From Acinetobacter proteolyticus (GTDB lineage Bacteria > Pseudomonadota > Gammaproteobacteria > Pseudomonadales > Moraxellaceae): a DNA stretch of 61,447 nucleotides. Location: contig NZ_KB849177.1 in the NCBI RefSeq assembly GCF_000367945.1, forward strand, positions 192,877-254,323, read 5' to 3'. Numbering within the stretch: the first letter of the stretch is position 1; each line of letters opens with the position of its first letter. The notes beneath the pieces are model-generated. The model saw nothing but the letters and a program-made list of their open reading frames with translations, made no database searches and was not told the origin of the DNA. The translations under genes and the position numbers were made by a program. Shown piece after piece: positions 37,901 through 46,380 of the stretch.

Positions 37901-38863
37901 ATGTTATTCCATTTACCTAAGTTTCCTGCTGAAATTCGTATTAGTCATCTCAATGCGCGTGTGAATGAACAAAGAAAAAGAATTGCGCAAACCACAGCAT
38001 CTCGTTTGGAATTATTGCAACTTGTTCAACAACTTTCCAAAGAAGCCAAGATCCGCAAAAAGAATGATCAAAAAATCTATGTCCTCGACTTTAAAGGCGA
38101 TGTCCAAGCTTCTGCCGTAGATACCATTCGTGAAGAAATTACCTTGATTTTAGCGACTGCTAAAGCTGGACATGACCGTGTGGTAGTGCGTTTAGAAAGT
38201 CCAGGTGGCATGGTACATGGCTATGGTCTGGCAGCTGCTCAATTGGTTCGATTACGTGATGCAGGTTTTAATGTCACCATCTGTGTTGACAAGGTTGCTG
38301 CAAGTGGCGGCTATATGATGGCATGTATTGCCAATGAAATTATATCTGCGCCTTTTGCTGTCGTTGGTTCGATTGGTGTGGTCGCGCAAGTGCCAAATTT
38401 CAATCGTTTATTAAAGCAGCACAATGTTGATTTTGAGCTGTATACAGCAGGTGAGTATAAACGTACAGTCACTATGTTTGGTGAAAACACCCCAGAAGGA
38501 AAGGCCAAGTTTGAACAAGAATTGCAGCAAACCCATTCTTTATTTAAACATTTTGTTGAAAAATATCGTCCTCAACTTGATGTTGCTAAAGTCGCAACAG
38601 GTGAGCATTGGTATGGTGAAGATGCCCGTGAACTGAACTTGGTAGATAAGTTGCAAACTTCGGATGAATATCTATTAGGCTTGTTACCAAAGCATGATAT
38701 CTATGTGATTAATACGCGTAAACGCCCAACTTTTGGTGAGAAGCTTGGTCTGCAGGCCGCTCAAATGGCAGAGAATTTGATTCCTACTGTTATGAACAAA
38801 ATTACAGATAGTCTGGCAAAGGCAAACAGTACATTGGTCCAAATGCGTGATCCAAAATTCTAA
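37901..38863 (+). CDS. sohB: S49-family peptidase SohB
   Basis: A signal-peptide-peptidase-like serine protease of 320 residues. The catalytic serine lies in VAASGGYMMAC and the lysine in AGEYKRTVTMFGENTPEG; VRLESPGGMVHGYG and VVGSIGVVAQVPNFNRLL complete the S49 fold. E. coli SohB has an N-terminal membrane anchor, but here the N-terminus is charged and helical with no clear membrane segment, so the location is uncertain. It stands alone between the pst operon and the Bap-like gene. Confidence 0.9.
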   Translation: MLFHLPKFPAEIRISHLNARVNEQRKRIAQTTASRLELLQLVQQLSKEAKIRKKNDQKIYVLDFKGDVQASAVDTIREEITLILATAKAGHDRVVVRLESPGGMVHGYGLAAAQLVRLRDAGFNVTICVDKVAASGGYMMACIANEIISAPFAVVGSIGVVAQVPNFNRLLKQHNVDFELYTAGEYKRTVTMFGENTPEGKAKFEQELQQTHSLFKHFVEKYRPQLDVAKVATGEHWYGEDARELNLVDKLQTSDEYLLGLLPKHDIYVINTRKRPTFGEKLGLQAAQMAENLIPTVMNKITDSLAKANSTLVQMRDPKF

Positions 38864-38888
38864 TGATTGGAACTGTAAAATGATCTTG

Positions 38889-38915
38889 AAAACCAGCCTA
38901 TATGGCTGGTTTTTT
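38889..38915 (+). terminator. Terminator after sohB
   Basis: Arms AACCAGCC and GGCTGGTT around TATAT, followed by a T run. Confidence 0.9.
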
Positions 38916-39113
38916 ATGTGCCTTCCTGCTGATTTCTGTGAAAATTTTTGGCTGGATTTGAACATTTGGTGAATTAAACAAACATGACAAAACTTCTGAT
39001 AGAAGAGATTGTAGTCATATCAATCATTTGATATTTTAACTGCAAGATGAATTACTTAATTATTCATTAATCGAAGAATTATTTAAAAATATAATTGATA
39101 AGTGAGCATAATA

Positions 39114-41258
39114 ATGACAAGAGTCGTTGTTTTTTCAAAGAAAAACTCGAATATCCTACAAGATGCACAACTAAAAAGTGTGGTTTTAGACCAGCCTTCG
39201 ATCGTACAGATGGGTGTAAATCAAGCCGATATTAAATCCATGATCAAGCAAGGTAATGATCTTGTCATTACACTAAAAAATGGTGAAAAGATTGTTGTTA
39301 GTGGTTTCTATAGTGATGACAATCTAACCGAACACAGCCTAGCACTCGTAAAAGAGGATGGCACTTATGCAGTCGCAGAGTTTGATGATTCAGGGAAATT
39401 TGTTCGTTATGCCCCAGCGTCCTCATTGACGCAATTTGCGTATACTGATGCAGTTACTACATCAGTTTCTCAGTCTCAAAATGTGGATCATGATTCTGCG
39501 ATTAGTAAATCCCAATTATGGAAAGTCGGTTTGGCTGCTTTAGTTGCAGAAGGTGTGTATTTATGGGCAGTAAAAGATGATGATGACGATAAAAATAAAA
39601 GTAGTAACCAACCGATTGATATAACACCACCAGCGACACCGACAGCAAATTTGGGTACAGATACACAAACCATTACGGGTAAAACCGAAGCGAAGGCCAA
39701 AATCGAAATTAAGGATGCTGCGGGGAAAGTGATTGCAACCACTCAAGCTGATGCCGAAGGAAACTTTACAATTAAATTAGATCAACCTCTCGTCAATGGT
39801 GGCAAAGTGAGCGTGACTGCGATTGATGCTTCGGGGAATGCTTCTAAAGCAACTGTCGTGACGGGTAATAAAGATACCATTGCACCCGATGCTCCGACAG
39901 CACAACTGAATGCAGATGGCACAATTGTTACAGGCAAGGCAGAAGCCAATGCCAAAGTCTCGATTTATGATGCAGATGGCAAGCTATTGGGTAGCGTGAT
40001 CGCGAATAAAGAGGGACTGTACTCGATAAAAGTTTCACCGGCTTTAACCAGTGAGAAAGGCGGGACGGTTGTCGCTGAAGATGCAGCCGAAAATAAATCG
40101 ACACCGTCTAAAGTGATTGCTGGAAAAGATACACTAGCGCCAGATCAACCTTTTGTGGATGTGAATAAGGAGGGTTCCTCAATTCAAGGTCGAGCCGAGG
40201 CGAATAGCAAGGTACAAATTAAAGATGTAGATGGAAAAATCATTGGCAGCGGAGTCACAGATGCGCAGGGTAAATTTCAGATTACACTTTCACCTGCATT
40301 AGCCACAGATAAAAAAGCAACCATCATTGTAGAAGATGCTGCTGGCAACCAGTCCAAGCCACTGGAGATTACTGCTGGGAAAGACAGCATTGCACCAGAT
40401 AAAGCTGTTGCTGAAATCAATGCAGCAGGTGATTCGGTGACAGGTACAGCAGAAGCAAATACTAAAATTGAAATTAGAAGTGCAGATGGGAAAACGCTGT
40501 ATGGTTCAGGTACTGTGGGTGCGGATGGAAAATTTAGCATTACTTTATCATCGGCTTTAACCGATAAAAATGTAGGTAAAGTCTATATCATTGATGCTGC
40601 AGGGAACCGTTCCGATGCGTTTGATGTGGTCGGAACAAAAGATACCATTGCGCCGAATAAACCTATTTTGCAAACCGTGATGGATGATGTTGGCGCGGTA
40701 AAAGGGGCGATCGCGGCGGGAGGTGATACTGATGATACCAAACCGACTTTAGCCGGTGTAGGGGAAGCAAAAACGGTTCTGACGATTTATGACAATGGTC
40801 AACCGATTGGTACGGTAACAGTCGGGGATAATGGCAGATGGAGTTTTGAAATTAAGCAGGATTTGAGTGTAGGGGCGCATAAAATCACCTTAACCCTGAC
40901 TGACGCAGCTGGGAATATTAGTGAAGCGAGTGATGCGTTTAGTTTTAATGTAGTCGCACCTGTAGTAAAAGCCTCTTTGGCCGATACGGTTGATTTGGAT
41001 GCCTTACAAACCCAGCAAGTTGAACCCGTTTCTGAATCGACCAGCATTGAGAAACCGAGTTTAAATACCTTATTGTCCTCTTCTGAGCCTGCATCAAATC
41101 AATTGGACACTGTGTTGGATCAATTACTAGCGGGGCAGAACAGTACGCCTTCAATCAGTCAGTCCAGTCATACTGATTTACCCAATCTGGATTATGCTCA
41201 GACCATAAAAGCTGATCCTTTAGATCAGCTCGTAGCACTGCAACATTCTATTATTTAA
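39114..41258 (+). CDS. Bap-like protein with Ig-like repeats (BLP2-like)
   Basis: A 714-residue protein with three parts. Residues 1-110 are a BapA-type N-terminal domain (VVVFSKKNSN, QPSIVQMGVNQADIKSMIKQGNDLVITLKNGEKIVVSGFY). A hydrophobic stretch LWKVGLAALVAEGVYLWAVK near residue 145 is followed by an aspartate run. Then come five bacterial Ig-like repeats of about 86 residues, each opening with a TIAPD.P-like motif and closing with DAAGN or a variant. The tail is rich in serine and leucine. Acinetobacter biofilm proteins Bap, BLP1 and BLP2 share this start; the short length is closest to BLP2. There is no classical signal peptide and no type I secretion gene nearby. ATG 39114 is preferred over GTG 39102. 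Confidence 0.85.
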   Translation: MTRVVVFSKKNSNILQDAQLKSVVLDQPSIVQMGVNQADIKSMIKQGNDLVITLKNGEKIVVSGFYSDDNLTEHSLALVKEDGTYAVAEFDDSGKFVRYAPASSLTQFAYTDAVTTSVSQSQNVDHDSAISKSQLWKVGLAALVAEGVYLWAVKDDDDDKNKSSNQPIDITPPATPTANLGTDTQTITGKTEAKAKIEIKDAAGKVIATTQADAEGNFTIKLDQPLVNGGKVSVTAIDASGNASKATVVTGNKDTIAPDAPTAQLNADGTIVTGKAEANAKVSIYDADGKLLGSVIANKEGLYSIKVSPALTSEKGGTVVAEDAAENKSTPSKVIAGKDTLAPDQPFVDVNKEGSSIQGRAEANSKVQIKDVDGKIIGSGVTDAQGKFQITLSPALATDKKATIIVEDAAGNQSKPLEITAGKDSIAPDKAVAEINAAGDSVTGTAEANTKIEIRSADGKTLYGSGTVGADGKFSITLSSALTDKNVGKVYIIDAAGNRSDAFDVVGTKDTIAPNKPILQTVMDDVGAVKGAIAAGGDTDDTKPTLAGVGEAKTVLTIYDNGQPIGTVTVGDNGRWSFEIKQDLSVGAHKITLTLTDAAGNISEASDAFSFNVVAPVVKASLADTVDLDALQTQQVEPVSESTSIEKPSLNTLLSSSEPASNQLDTVLDQLLAGQNSTPSISQSSHTDLPNLDYAQTIKADPLDQLVALQHSII
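39624..40960 (+). repeat. Five Ig-like coding repeats
   Basis: Units of about 258 bp within the Bap-like gene. The first four share the order (ITPPATP / DTIAPDAP / DTLAPDQP / DSIAPDK), G.AEAN.K..I.D.DGK, then DAAGN-type ends. The fifth starts DTIAPNKP and is longer, with DDTKPTLAGVGEAKTVLTIYDNGQPIGTV, as in the Ig units of larger Bap proteins. Confidence 0.85.
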
Positions 41259-41280
41259 TTATGATTGCTACTAAGAAGAT

Positions 41281-41306
41281 CGCCTATTTTTGAATAGGCG
41301 TTTTTT
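41281..41306 (+). terminator. Terminator after the Bap-like gene
   Basis: Arms CGCCTATT and AATAGGCG followed by six T residues. The stop codon of the convergent minus-strand gene lies inside the hairpin. Confidence 0.85.
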
Positions 41307-41922
41307 CTTTGAAAAGTTGGATGATCCCAATCAGCAGTGCTCCGATGGTCGCAAGGAACATGTCCTTATGCGCATCCCAGACGTCTCCTTGTTGACCATT
41401 ATAGTTCTCTGCATCTTCAGGGGATAAACCGATTGCAATCCACCACTCGATCAGTTCATAGAACATGCTCGATGCCATAACGAATTGAATCACCAGTAGG
41501 AATAGGGTCAAAGATTTAGCGGTCGGTAACCAGACTTGGAAACAGCGATAAAAAAATGGATAGAGCAATAAACCGTAGGCAAAATGTACCAGTCGATCAT
41601 ACATATTGCGTGACCAACCCATACTCTGATTCAAGTCAAAATGAAAAAAATAGATGATCCATTGATTATAGGGCACATACGAGTAGAGGTAGTGTGCACC
41701 TAAGATATGGATGAGAAGAAAGCCCAGATAGAGACAAAAACTATAAAAACTGATGCCAATTTTTTTCATCGTGACGATGAGGGCAATCAACATCAATACG
41801 GTACCCGCTTGGTGTAATAAATAAGCTTCAAACTCAAGCGGTTGAATACTAGCGATTGCAGCCACCAGAAGCACAATTGCTAGTGCAATATAATGTTTTA
41901 AACTCAGTTGTTGTTCGATCAT
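41284..41922 (-). CDS. YjdF-like inner membrane protein (DUF2238)
   Basis: A 212-residue protein with about six membrane segments. The conserved loop GAHYLYSYVPYN, the MGWSRNMYDRLVHFAYGLLLYPF region, SSMFYELIEWW and the final loop QQGDVWDAHKDMFLATIGALLIG are the DUF2238 signature shared with E. coli YjdF. The acidic and histidine residues conserved in the membrane suggest a metal or lipid-linked role, but function is unknown. A small lipoprotein gene lies 38 bp upstream on the same strand and may be cotranscribed. Confidence 0.88.
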   Translation of the reverse strand: MIEQQLSLKHYIALAIVLLVAAIASIQPLEFEAYLLHQAGTVLMLIALIVTMKKIGISFYSFCLYLGFLLIHILGAHYLYSYVPYNQWIIYFFHFDLNQSMGWSRNMYDRLVHFAYGLLLYPFFYRCFQVWLPTAKSLTLFLLVIQFVMASSMFYELIEWWIAIGLSPEDAENYNGQQGDVWDAHKDMFLATIGALLIGIIQLFKEKTPIQK

Positions 41923-41960
41923 GCTGTATCCTAAATACAGTCAGGCAAATTTTATTGCTG

Positions 41961-42311
41961 TTACTCTGTGGTCGTTACCGTGATTGTTTCTTTAGGAGTA
42001 GCCACACCACCGAGTGCCTGACATGCTTGTTTATATAATTGATATTTTTGTTGTACAACTTCATCGAGCGGAATGTCAAAGAGATCTTCACCATTTTTAT
42101 ATTCTTCAATATAAGATGCTGCTTTGTCTTTATTGGCTGCCAATGATTGTTGATAAAAATTAGAAATAGAAGAGGTCGCTAATTCATTGGATTCAATGTT
42201 ATGACATTGAAAACTTTGCAGGAGTTTTTCAGCGCGTTTTAGCTCGCTAGATTTTCCAAATAGGCAACCAGATAAGCTCACGGTGGCAATGAGCAGGAAC
42301 AAAAGTTTCAT
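41961..42311 (-). CDS. Hypothetical lipoprotein
   Basis: A 116-residue protein with a lipoprotein signal: MKLLFLLIATVSLSGC, with lipobox LSGC and the modified cysteine at residue 16. The next residue is leucine, not aspartate, so outer membrane sorting is likely. The mature part is mostly helical and charged, with CHNIESNEL and YKQACQALGG holding two further cysteines that may pair. I recognise no family. It lies just upstream of the YjdF-like gene. Confidence 0.75.
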   Translation of the reverse strand: MKLLFLLIATVSLSGCLFGKSSELKRAEKLLQSFQCHNIESNELATSSISNFYQQSLAANKDKAASYIEEYKNGEDLFDIPLDEVVQQKYQLYKQACQALGGVATPKETITVTTTE

Positions 42312-42572
42312 GATCGAGAGAGTAGAATTTTAAAGGTGCTATTATTGTATATAAGGTGGATTTTATAAATTAATTATTTATGTCTAACACGATAAAATTT
42401 AATCTTTTTTTATTGTTCACACCTGATTGGATAAAAATTAAATAGATTCGAATTAAAAATGAAAATAAAACTCCAGAGAGTGGTTAAATATTCACCTGAA
42501 ATCACTGTGTATCAAGCATAAAAATGATTTTTGGCGGTATGCTAAAGAGGGGTATCATCAGCACATCTTGTT

Positions 42573-42977
42573 ATGCGTATTAAGTACATTCTCTTTTTTT
42601 GTTCTTTGATCAGTCTTTCTGCTGGAACCTATGCGGATGACTACGATTTTTTTGCAGAGCCGAGTGAAGATACCGAACACATGTTTGATGCTGCTTATCC
42701 TGAAATGAAAACAGCATATTCAGTTTTGCATAATCAATTTTTTCAAAATGAGCGTTGGCGAGTCTATAACTATACAGCTTATCAAACCAATCAGTTTAAT
42801 CATAAGATGTTGACAGGCGATACCACCAGCCTGTCACTGGATGATTTTTCGATTTCAGTTGGTTATGGCATGATGTACCAGTTGAACCAGACCAATCGAA
42901 TTGGCTATGAATATTTGTCCAGTTTTCCTTTTGACCGTGGGCAATTGATTCGATTTTTCTGGTTGCGAATTTTTTAA
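42573..42977 (+). CDS. Hypothetical exported protein
   Basis: A 134-residue protein starting with a signal peptide (MRIKYILFFCSLISLSAGTYA). The mature part is rich in aromatic residues and ends in alternating strands with a terminal phenylalanine (LIRFFWLRIF), which resembles an outer membrane strand. It is too short for a full barrel and might be a remnant or a small surface protein. No family recognised. There is no strong ribosome binding site. Its stop overlaps the convergent rsmD stop by four bases. Confidence 0.65.
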   Translation: MRIKYILFFCSLISLSAGTYADDYDFFAEPSEDTEHMFDAAYPEMKTAYSVLHNQFFQNERWRVYNYTAYQTNQFNHKMLTGDTTSLSLDDFSISVGYGMMYQLNQTNRIGYEYLSSFPFDRGQLIRFFWLRIF

Positions 42978-43522
42978 CTGACTTTTTGATATAGACCTGC
43001 TCGGACTAGACCAGCTTTAGTCTCTTTAATTTTCTGCCAAGTATGAGGCAGGGTGAGCTGAGACAAATCTCGATCTGCTTCCACATAAATATAAGCATGG
43101 TTTGCAATCATCGGGTCAGCGAGTTCAGCCAACTCTTGCCATAAATCCAGACTATACGGTGGATCAAGAAACACCACGTCAAAATTTGAGTTTAATTTCT
43201 TTAAAGTTTGCTGTGCTGTTGCGACATGCAGTTGGCAATTTTCGGCTTTTAACAGCCGAATATTGTCTTTTAAAACTTTGGCTTGTGTTGGATTCGGTTC
43301 AATCATGACCACCTTGGCAGCCCCACGAGAAAGTGCTTCAAAACCCAATGCACCCGAACCACTGCACAAATCTAAAACCTGAGCATTTTGAATGTCCCAC
43401 ATCAACCAGTTAAATAAGGTTTCACGGACACGATCTGGTGTAGGACGTAAACCGTCAATACTGGCAAAGGGTAAAAAACGGCGTTTCCATTCTCCCCCAA
43501 TAATCCGTAATTGATTTTTCAT
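42974..43522 (-). CDS. rsmD: 16S rRNA (guanine966-N2)-methyltransferase
   Basis: RsmD methylates G966 of 16S rRNA. The 182-residue protein starts MKNQLRIIGGEWKRRFLPF and has GLRPTPDRVRETLFNWL, the SAM-binding VLDLCSGSGALGFEALSRGA, and the catalytic DPPY in FDVVFLDPPYSLDLW. Its ATG overlaps the mrdA stop by one base (TAATG), so the two are translationally linked on the minus strand. Confidence 0.95.
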   Translation of the reverse strand: MKNQLRIIGGEWKRRFLPFASIDGLRPTPDRVRETLFNWLMWDIQNAQVLDLCSGSGALGFEALSRGAAKVVMIEPNPTQAKVLKDNIRLLKAENCQLHVATAQQTLKKLNSNFDVVFLDPPYSLDLWQELAELADPMIANHAYIYVEADRDLSQLTLPHTWQKIKETKAGLVRAGLYQKVS

Positions 43523-45561
43523 TATTCTGTGACTCCATCTGCAGGTTGAGCAGCCGCTGTCGGCACGACAGGTGTAGACGCTGGAACGGATGAAGCGGCG
43601 GGTGTAGAAGCCGCTTGACTATTCGGTGTTGTCGTTGTGGCAATGCTGTTGCTTGGCAGTTCACCAGGTTTAATGCCTGCGGTCATTAAACCACCACTGA
43701 CTTGATGGCTGGCAGGGCGCAGAGGATTCTTTTTACGGGTCACTAGCCAATAGTCAAAAATTGGACGTGCCAGTTGAGCCGCTGAACCACCGTGCTTACC
43801 ATTTTCCCAAACCACAGCAATCGCAATTTCAGGATTATCGGCAGGAGCAAAACCAACGAATAGGCCATGATCCCATTGTCTCGAAGAAAGTGCTGCTTCG
43901 TTATAGCGTTTACCTTGGGCAATACTTTTGACTTGGGCTGTTCCTGTTTTACCTGCGATTGAATATTGCAAGCCACCTTTAATGCCACGACCTGTCCCAG
44001 ATTGAATGACATCTACCATTGCAGCATGCATGTTGATCCAATCTTGTTCTGTACCATTAAAGTTAATTTTGCCATCAGGTGCATTGTGGACGCTAAATTT
44101 TTTAGCGCCCTTCGTTTCTCTTAAAACATGTGGAGTGACATGTGAGCCTTTATTGGCTGTGATCGCTGTCGCCATGGCGAGCTGTAAAGGTGTAGAGGTA
44201 AATGCCCCTTGCCCGATACTGACTGAAATGGTTTCACCTTTTAGCCATTTCGATTTACGCGTTCTCATTTTCCATTCAGGACTCGGGTAGAGACCTGTGC
44301 TTTCACTTGGTAAATCAACCCCAGTTTTTTCACCAAAGCCAAATTGACGCATCCAGTCATTCATTTTTTCAATGCCCATACGATAAGACAGGACATAGAA
44401 ATAGGTATCGCAAGATACAATTTGTGCTTTATGCATGTTTACCGAGCCATGACCCGTCTTCTTATGGTCACGGAAGCGGTGACTATCACCAGGCAAGGAG
44501 AAATAACCAGGATCGGAAATTGCTGTGCTCCAATCAACAAGACCATAATGAATCCCCCCTAAACCAAACATTGGTTTAATGGTCGAGCCTGGTGGGTATG
44601 CTCCTTGAACCGCACGGTTGTAGAGAGGTTGATCAAGGTTGTCTCGAAGTCCGCTATAGTCTTTGGAACTAATCCCTGTCACGAAAAGGTTGGGATTAAA
44701 ACTTGGGCTAGAGACTAAAGCGAGGATTTCACCTGTACGTGGGTCCATCGCGACAATCGCACCGCGACGATCTGCCAATTGTTGTGCTGCAATGGTTTGT
44801 AGACCATAATCAAGTGATAAATACAGATCATTACCACGTGCTGGATTTTGGCGACCTAAATTACGCAAAACATTACCGTGAGCATCGGCTTCGACAGATT
44901 CATAGCCAGGTGTTCCATGCAACAGGTCTTCATAACTTTTTTCGACCCCAATTTTACCAATCAGGTTTGTTCCTGCGTATAAATCCTTATCAATAGACTT
45001 GAGTTCTTTATCATTGATACGACCAACATAACCAATTACATGTGCAAACAATTCACCATGCGGATAGTATCGGGTCATTTGAGTTTCAATTTTGACCCCA
45101 GGAAAGGCATATTTCACTTCACTGAATTTGGCAATATCAGCTTCAGTCAAGTTTAACTTGATCGCAAGGCGTTCGGTTTTACGCGCAGTTTTGACACGGC
45201 TTTTAAAGCGGTCAACATCATCTTGGGTTAAACCCAGAATGGGAATGAGACGAGTAATGGTGTCATCAATATCGTTGACATCGGCACGGCTCAGTGTGGC
45301 GGTAAACACAGGATAGTTATCAGCCAACAATACGCCATTACGATCGTAGATATAACCACGCGCAGGTGCTAAAGGCTGTAAACGAATTCGGTTCTTGTCA
45401 GAGGCCGTTGTAAAGTCATCGTAATGAACAATCTGTAAATATGCATAACGACAAATCAATAAAAGTAGAAAAATCGCCACGACAAAGATTGCAAAAAAGA
45501 TACGACCCTTATAAATGCGCTTTTCTTGTTGCATATTTTTTAAAGGAAAGTGCTGTTTCAT
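43522..45561 (-). CDS. mrdA: Penicillin-binding protein 2 (peptidoglycan transpeptidase)
   Basis: PBP2 is the elongation-phase transpeptidase of the rod complex. A cytoplasmic N-terminus and a membrane helix (about residues 20-43) lead to the dimerisation domain (PLAPARGYIYDRNG) and the transpeptidase domain. Active-site motifs are STIK (Ser326, Lys329), SCD (383-385) and KTGT (538-541). The C-terminus has a low-complexity tail rich in Ala, Pro and Thr after residue 630. At 679 residues it is somewhat longer than E. coli PBP2. rsmD follows directly. rodA (mrdB) and rlmH, its usual neighbours in E. coli, are not adjacent. Confidence 0.96.
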   Translation of the reverse strand: MKQHFPLKNMQQEKRIYKGRIFFAIFVVAIFLLLLICRYAYLQIVHYDDFTTASDKNRIRLQPLAPARGYIYDRNGVLLADNYPVFTATLSRADVNDIDDTITRLIPILGLTQDDVDRFKSRVKTARKTERLAIKLNLTEADIAKFSEVKYAFPGVKIETQMTRYYPHGELFAHVIGYVGRINDKELKSIDKDLYAGTNLIGKIGVEKSYEDLLHGTPGYESVEADAHGNVLRNLGRQNPARGNDLYLSLDYGLQTIAAQQLADRRGAIVAMDPRTGEILALVSSPSFNPNLFVTGISSKDYSGLRDNLDQPLYNRAVQGAYPPGSTIKPMFGLGGIHYGLVDWSTAISDPGYFSLPGDSHRFRDHKKTGHGSVNMHKAQIVSCDTYFYVLSYRMGIEKMNDWMRQFGFGEKTGVDLPSESTGLYPSPEWKMRTRKSKWLKGETISVSIGQGAFTSTPLQLAMATAITANKGSHVTPHVLRETKGAKKFSVHNAPDGKINFNGTEQDWINMHAAMVDVIQSGTGRGIKGGLQYSIAGKTGTAQVKSIAQGKRYNEAALSSRQWDHGLFVGFAPADNPEIAIAVVWENGKHGGSAAQLARPIFDYWLVTRKKNPLRPASHQVSGGLMTAGIKPGELPSNSIATTTTPNSQAASTPAASSVPASTPVVPTAAAQPADGVTE

Positions 45562-45620
45562 AGGGTGTCGACTTAATTACAAAATGGAGAGAATACAAAG
45601 GCTACGCATTTTAACGTAAG

Positions 45621-45660
45621 TTGCATGATCATACTGTAGAATTTTCAACAAATCATGCAA
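45621..45660. repeat. Inverted repeat in the mrdA divergent promoter region
   Basis: Perfect 9-bp arms TTGCATGAT and ATCATGCAA separated by 22 bases, with an extra palindrome ATGATCAT in the left arm. It lies 60 bp upstream of mrdA in the gap before the next divergent gene. Operator or chance; no protein can be assigned. Confidence 0.4.
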
Positions 45661-45800
45661 AAGGTGCTGCGACAGTTTTTGACTTTGCAGACATTAAAAT
45701 TGTATGGTCTTGTATATTAGAAGCAAAATAATTCTGTTAAAGTCACAAACAGTTTGAAATAGGATTTTCCAATACACTCTTAGGGAAAATGGAGAAAATA

Positions 45801-46319
45801 ATGAGAAAAATTTGCCTTTTATTATCGGTTTTAACACTTACAGGTTTTGCCCATGCTGACGAAAATCCGTTTAAGCCTGAGCCTAAATTAAAAGATGCAA
45901 ACGTTTCAACATGGAATGTGGGCGCCGGTTTTACCAAAAAATTATTACATGCCAATCTTGAATGGGTAAATCCTTATGGTATTGCCTATGCCAAAGCAGG
46001 GGCATTTCTGAATGATGACAATGAGCCGGGTGGGCAGGTTGGATTTCGTTATCCGTACTATTTAACTGGTACAGATAAAAATGGTTATTACCTTGGTGTA
46101 TATGCGGGACATTTAGACAGTAAGAACTATGGTGGTAAACAAAAGGGCAATTTGGGTGTCGGTGCCGATCTTGCTTATGTCTGGTTGAATAGCGAGCGTA
46201 TCAGCACATTTAGTGTTGGCGCCGGGGTACGCGAAAAAATTGAAGATGGAAATGGCAATACTGTGAAAAAATCAGAACCTGTCCTTCAGTTTTCTTATAC
46301 CTTAAGTTTTGGTTTATAA
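45801..46319 (+). CDS. Hypothetical outer membrane beta-barrel-like protein
   Basis: A 172-residue exported protein. Signal peptide MRKICLLLSVLTLTGFAHA, then alternating strands such as WNVGAGFTKKLLHANLEW, YGIAYAKAGAFL, GQVGFRYPYYL, GYYLGVYAGHL, LGVGADLAYVWL and a last strand QFSYTLSFGL. That suggests an eight-stranded barrel. No family recognised. ATG 45801 has a GGAG ribosome binding site six bases upstream and is preferred over 45789. It is monocistronic. Confidence 0.75.
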   Translation: MRKICLLLSVLTLTGFAHADENPFKPEPKLKDANVSTWNVGAGFTKKLLHANLEWVNPYGIAYAKAGAFLNDDNEPGGQVGFRYPYYLTGTDKNGYYLGVYAGHLDSKNYGGKQKGNLGVGADLAYVWLNSERISTFSVGAGVREKIEDGNGNTVKKSEPVLQFSYTLSFGL

Positions 46320-46380
46320 GAGGAAATTAACGTTCATCCTTTTATAGGCCATCATGTATCAATAATTCAGAGAGTCATGC

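Noticed and set aside
42573..42977. Treating the small exported protein as a pseudogene of an outer membrane protein
   Set aside because: It has an intact signal peptide and a barrel-like last strand, and no disrupted sequence continues on either side.
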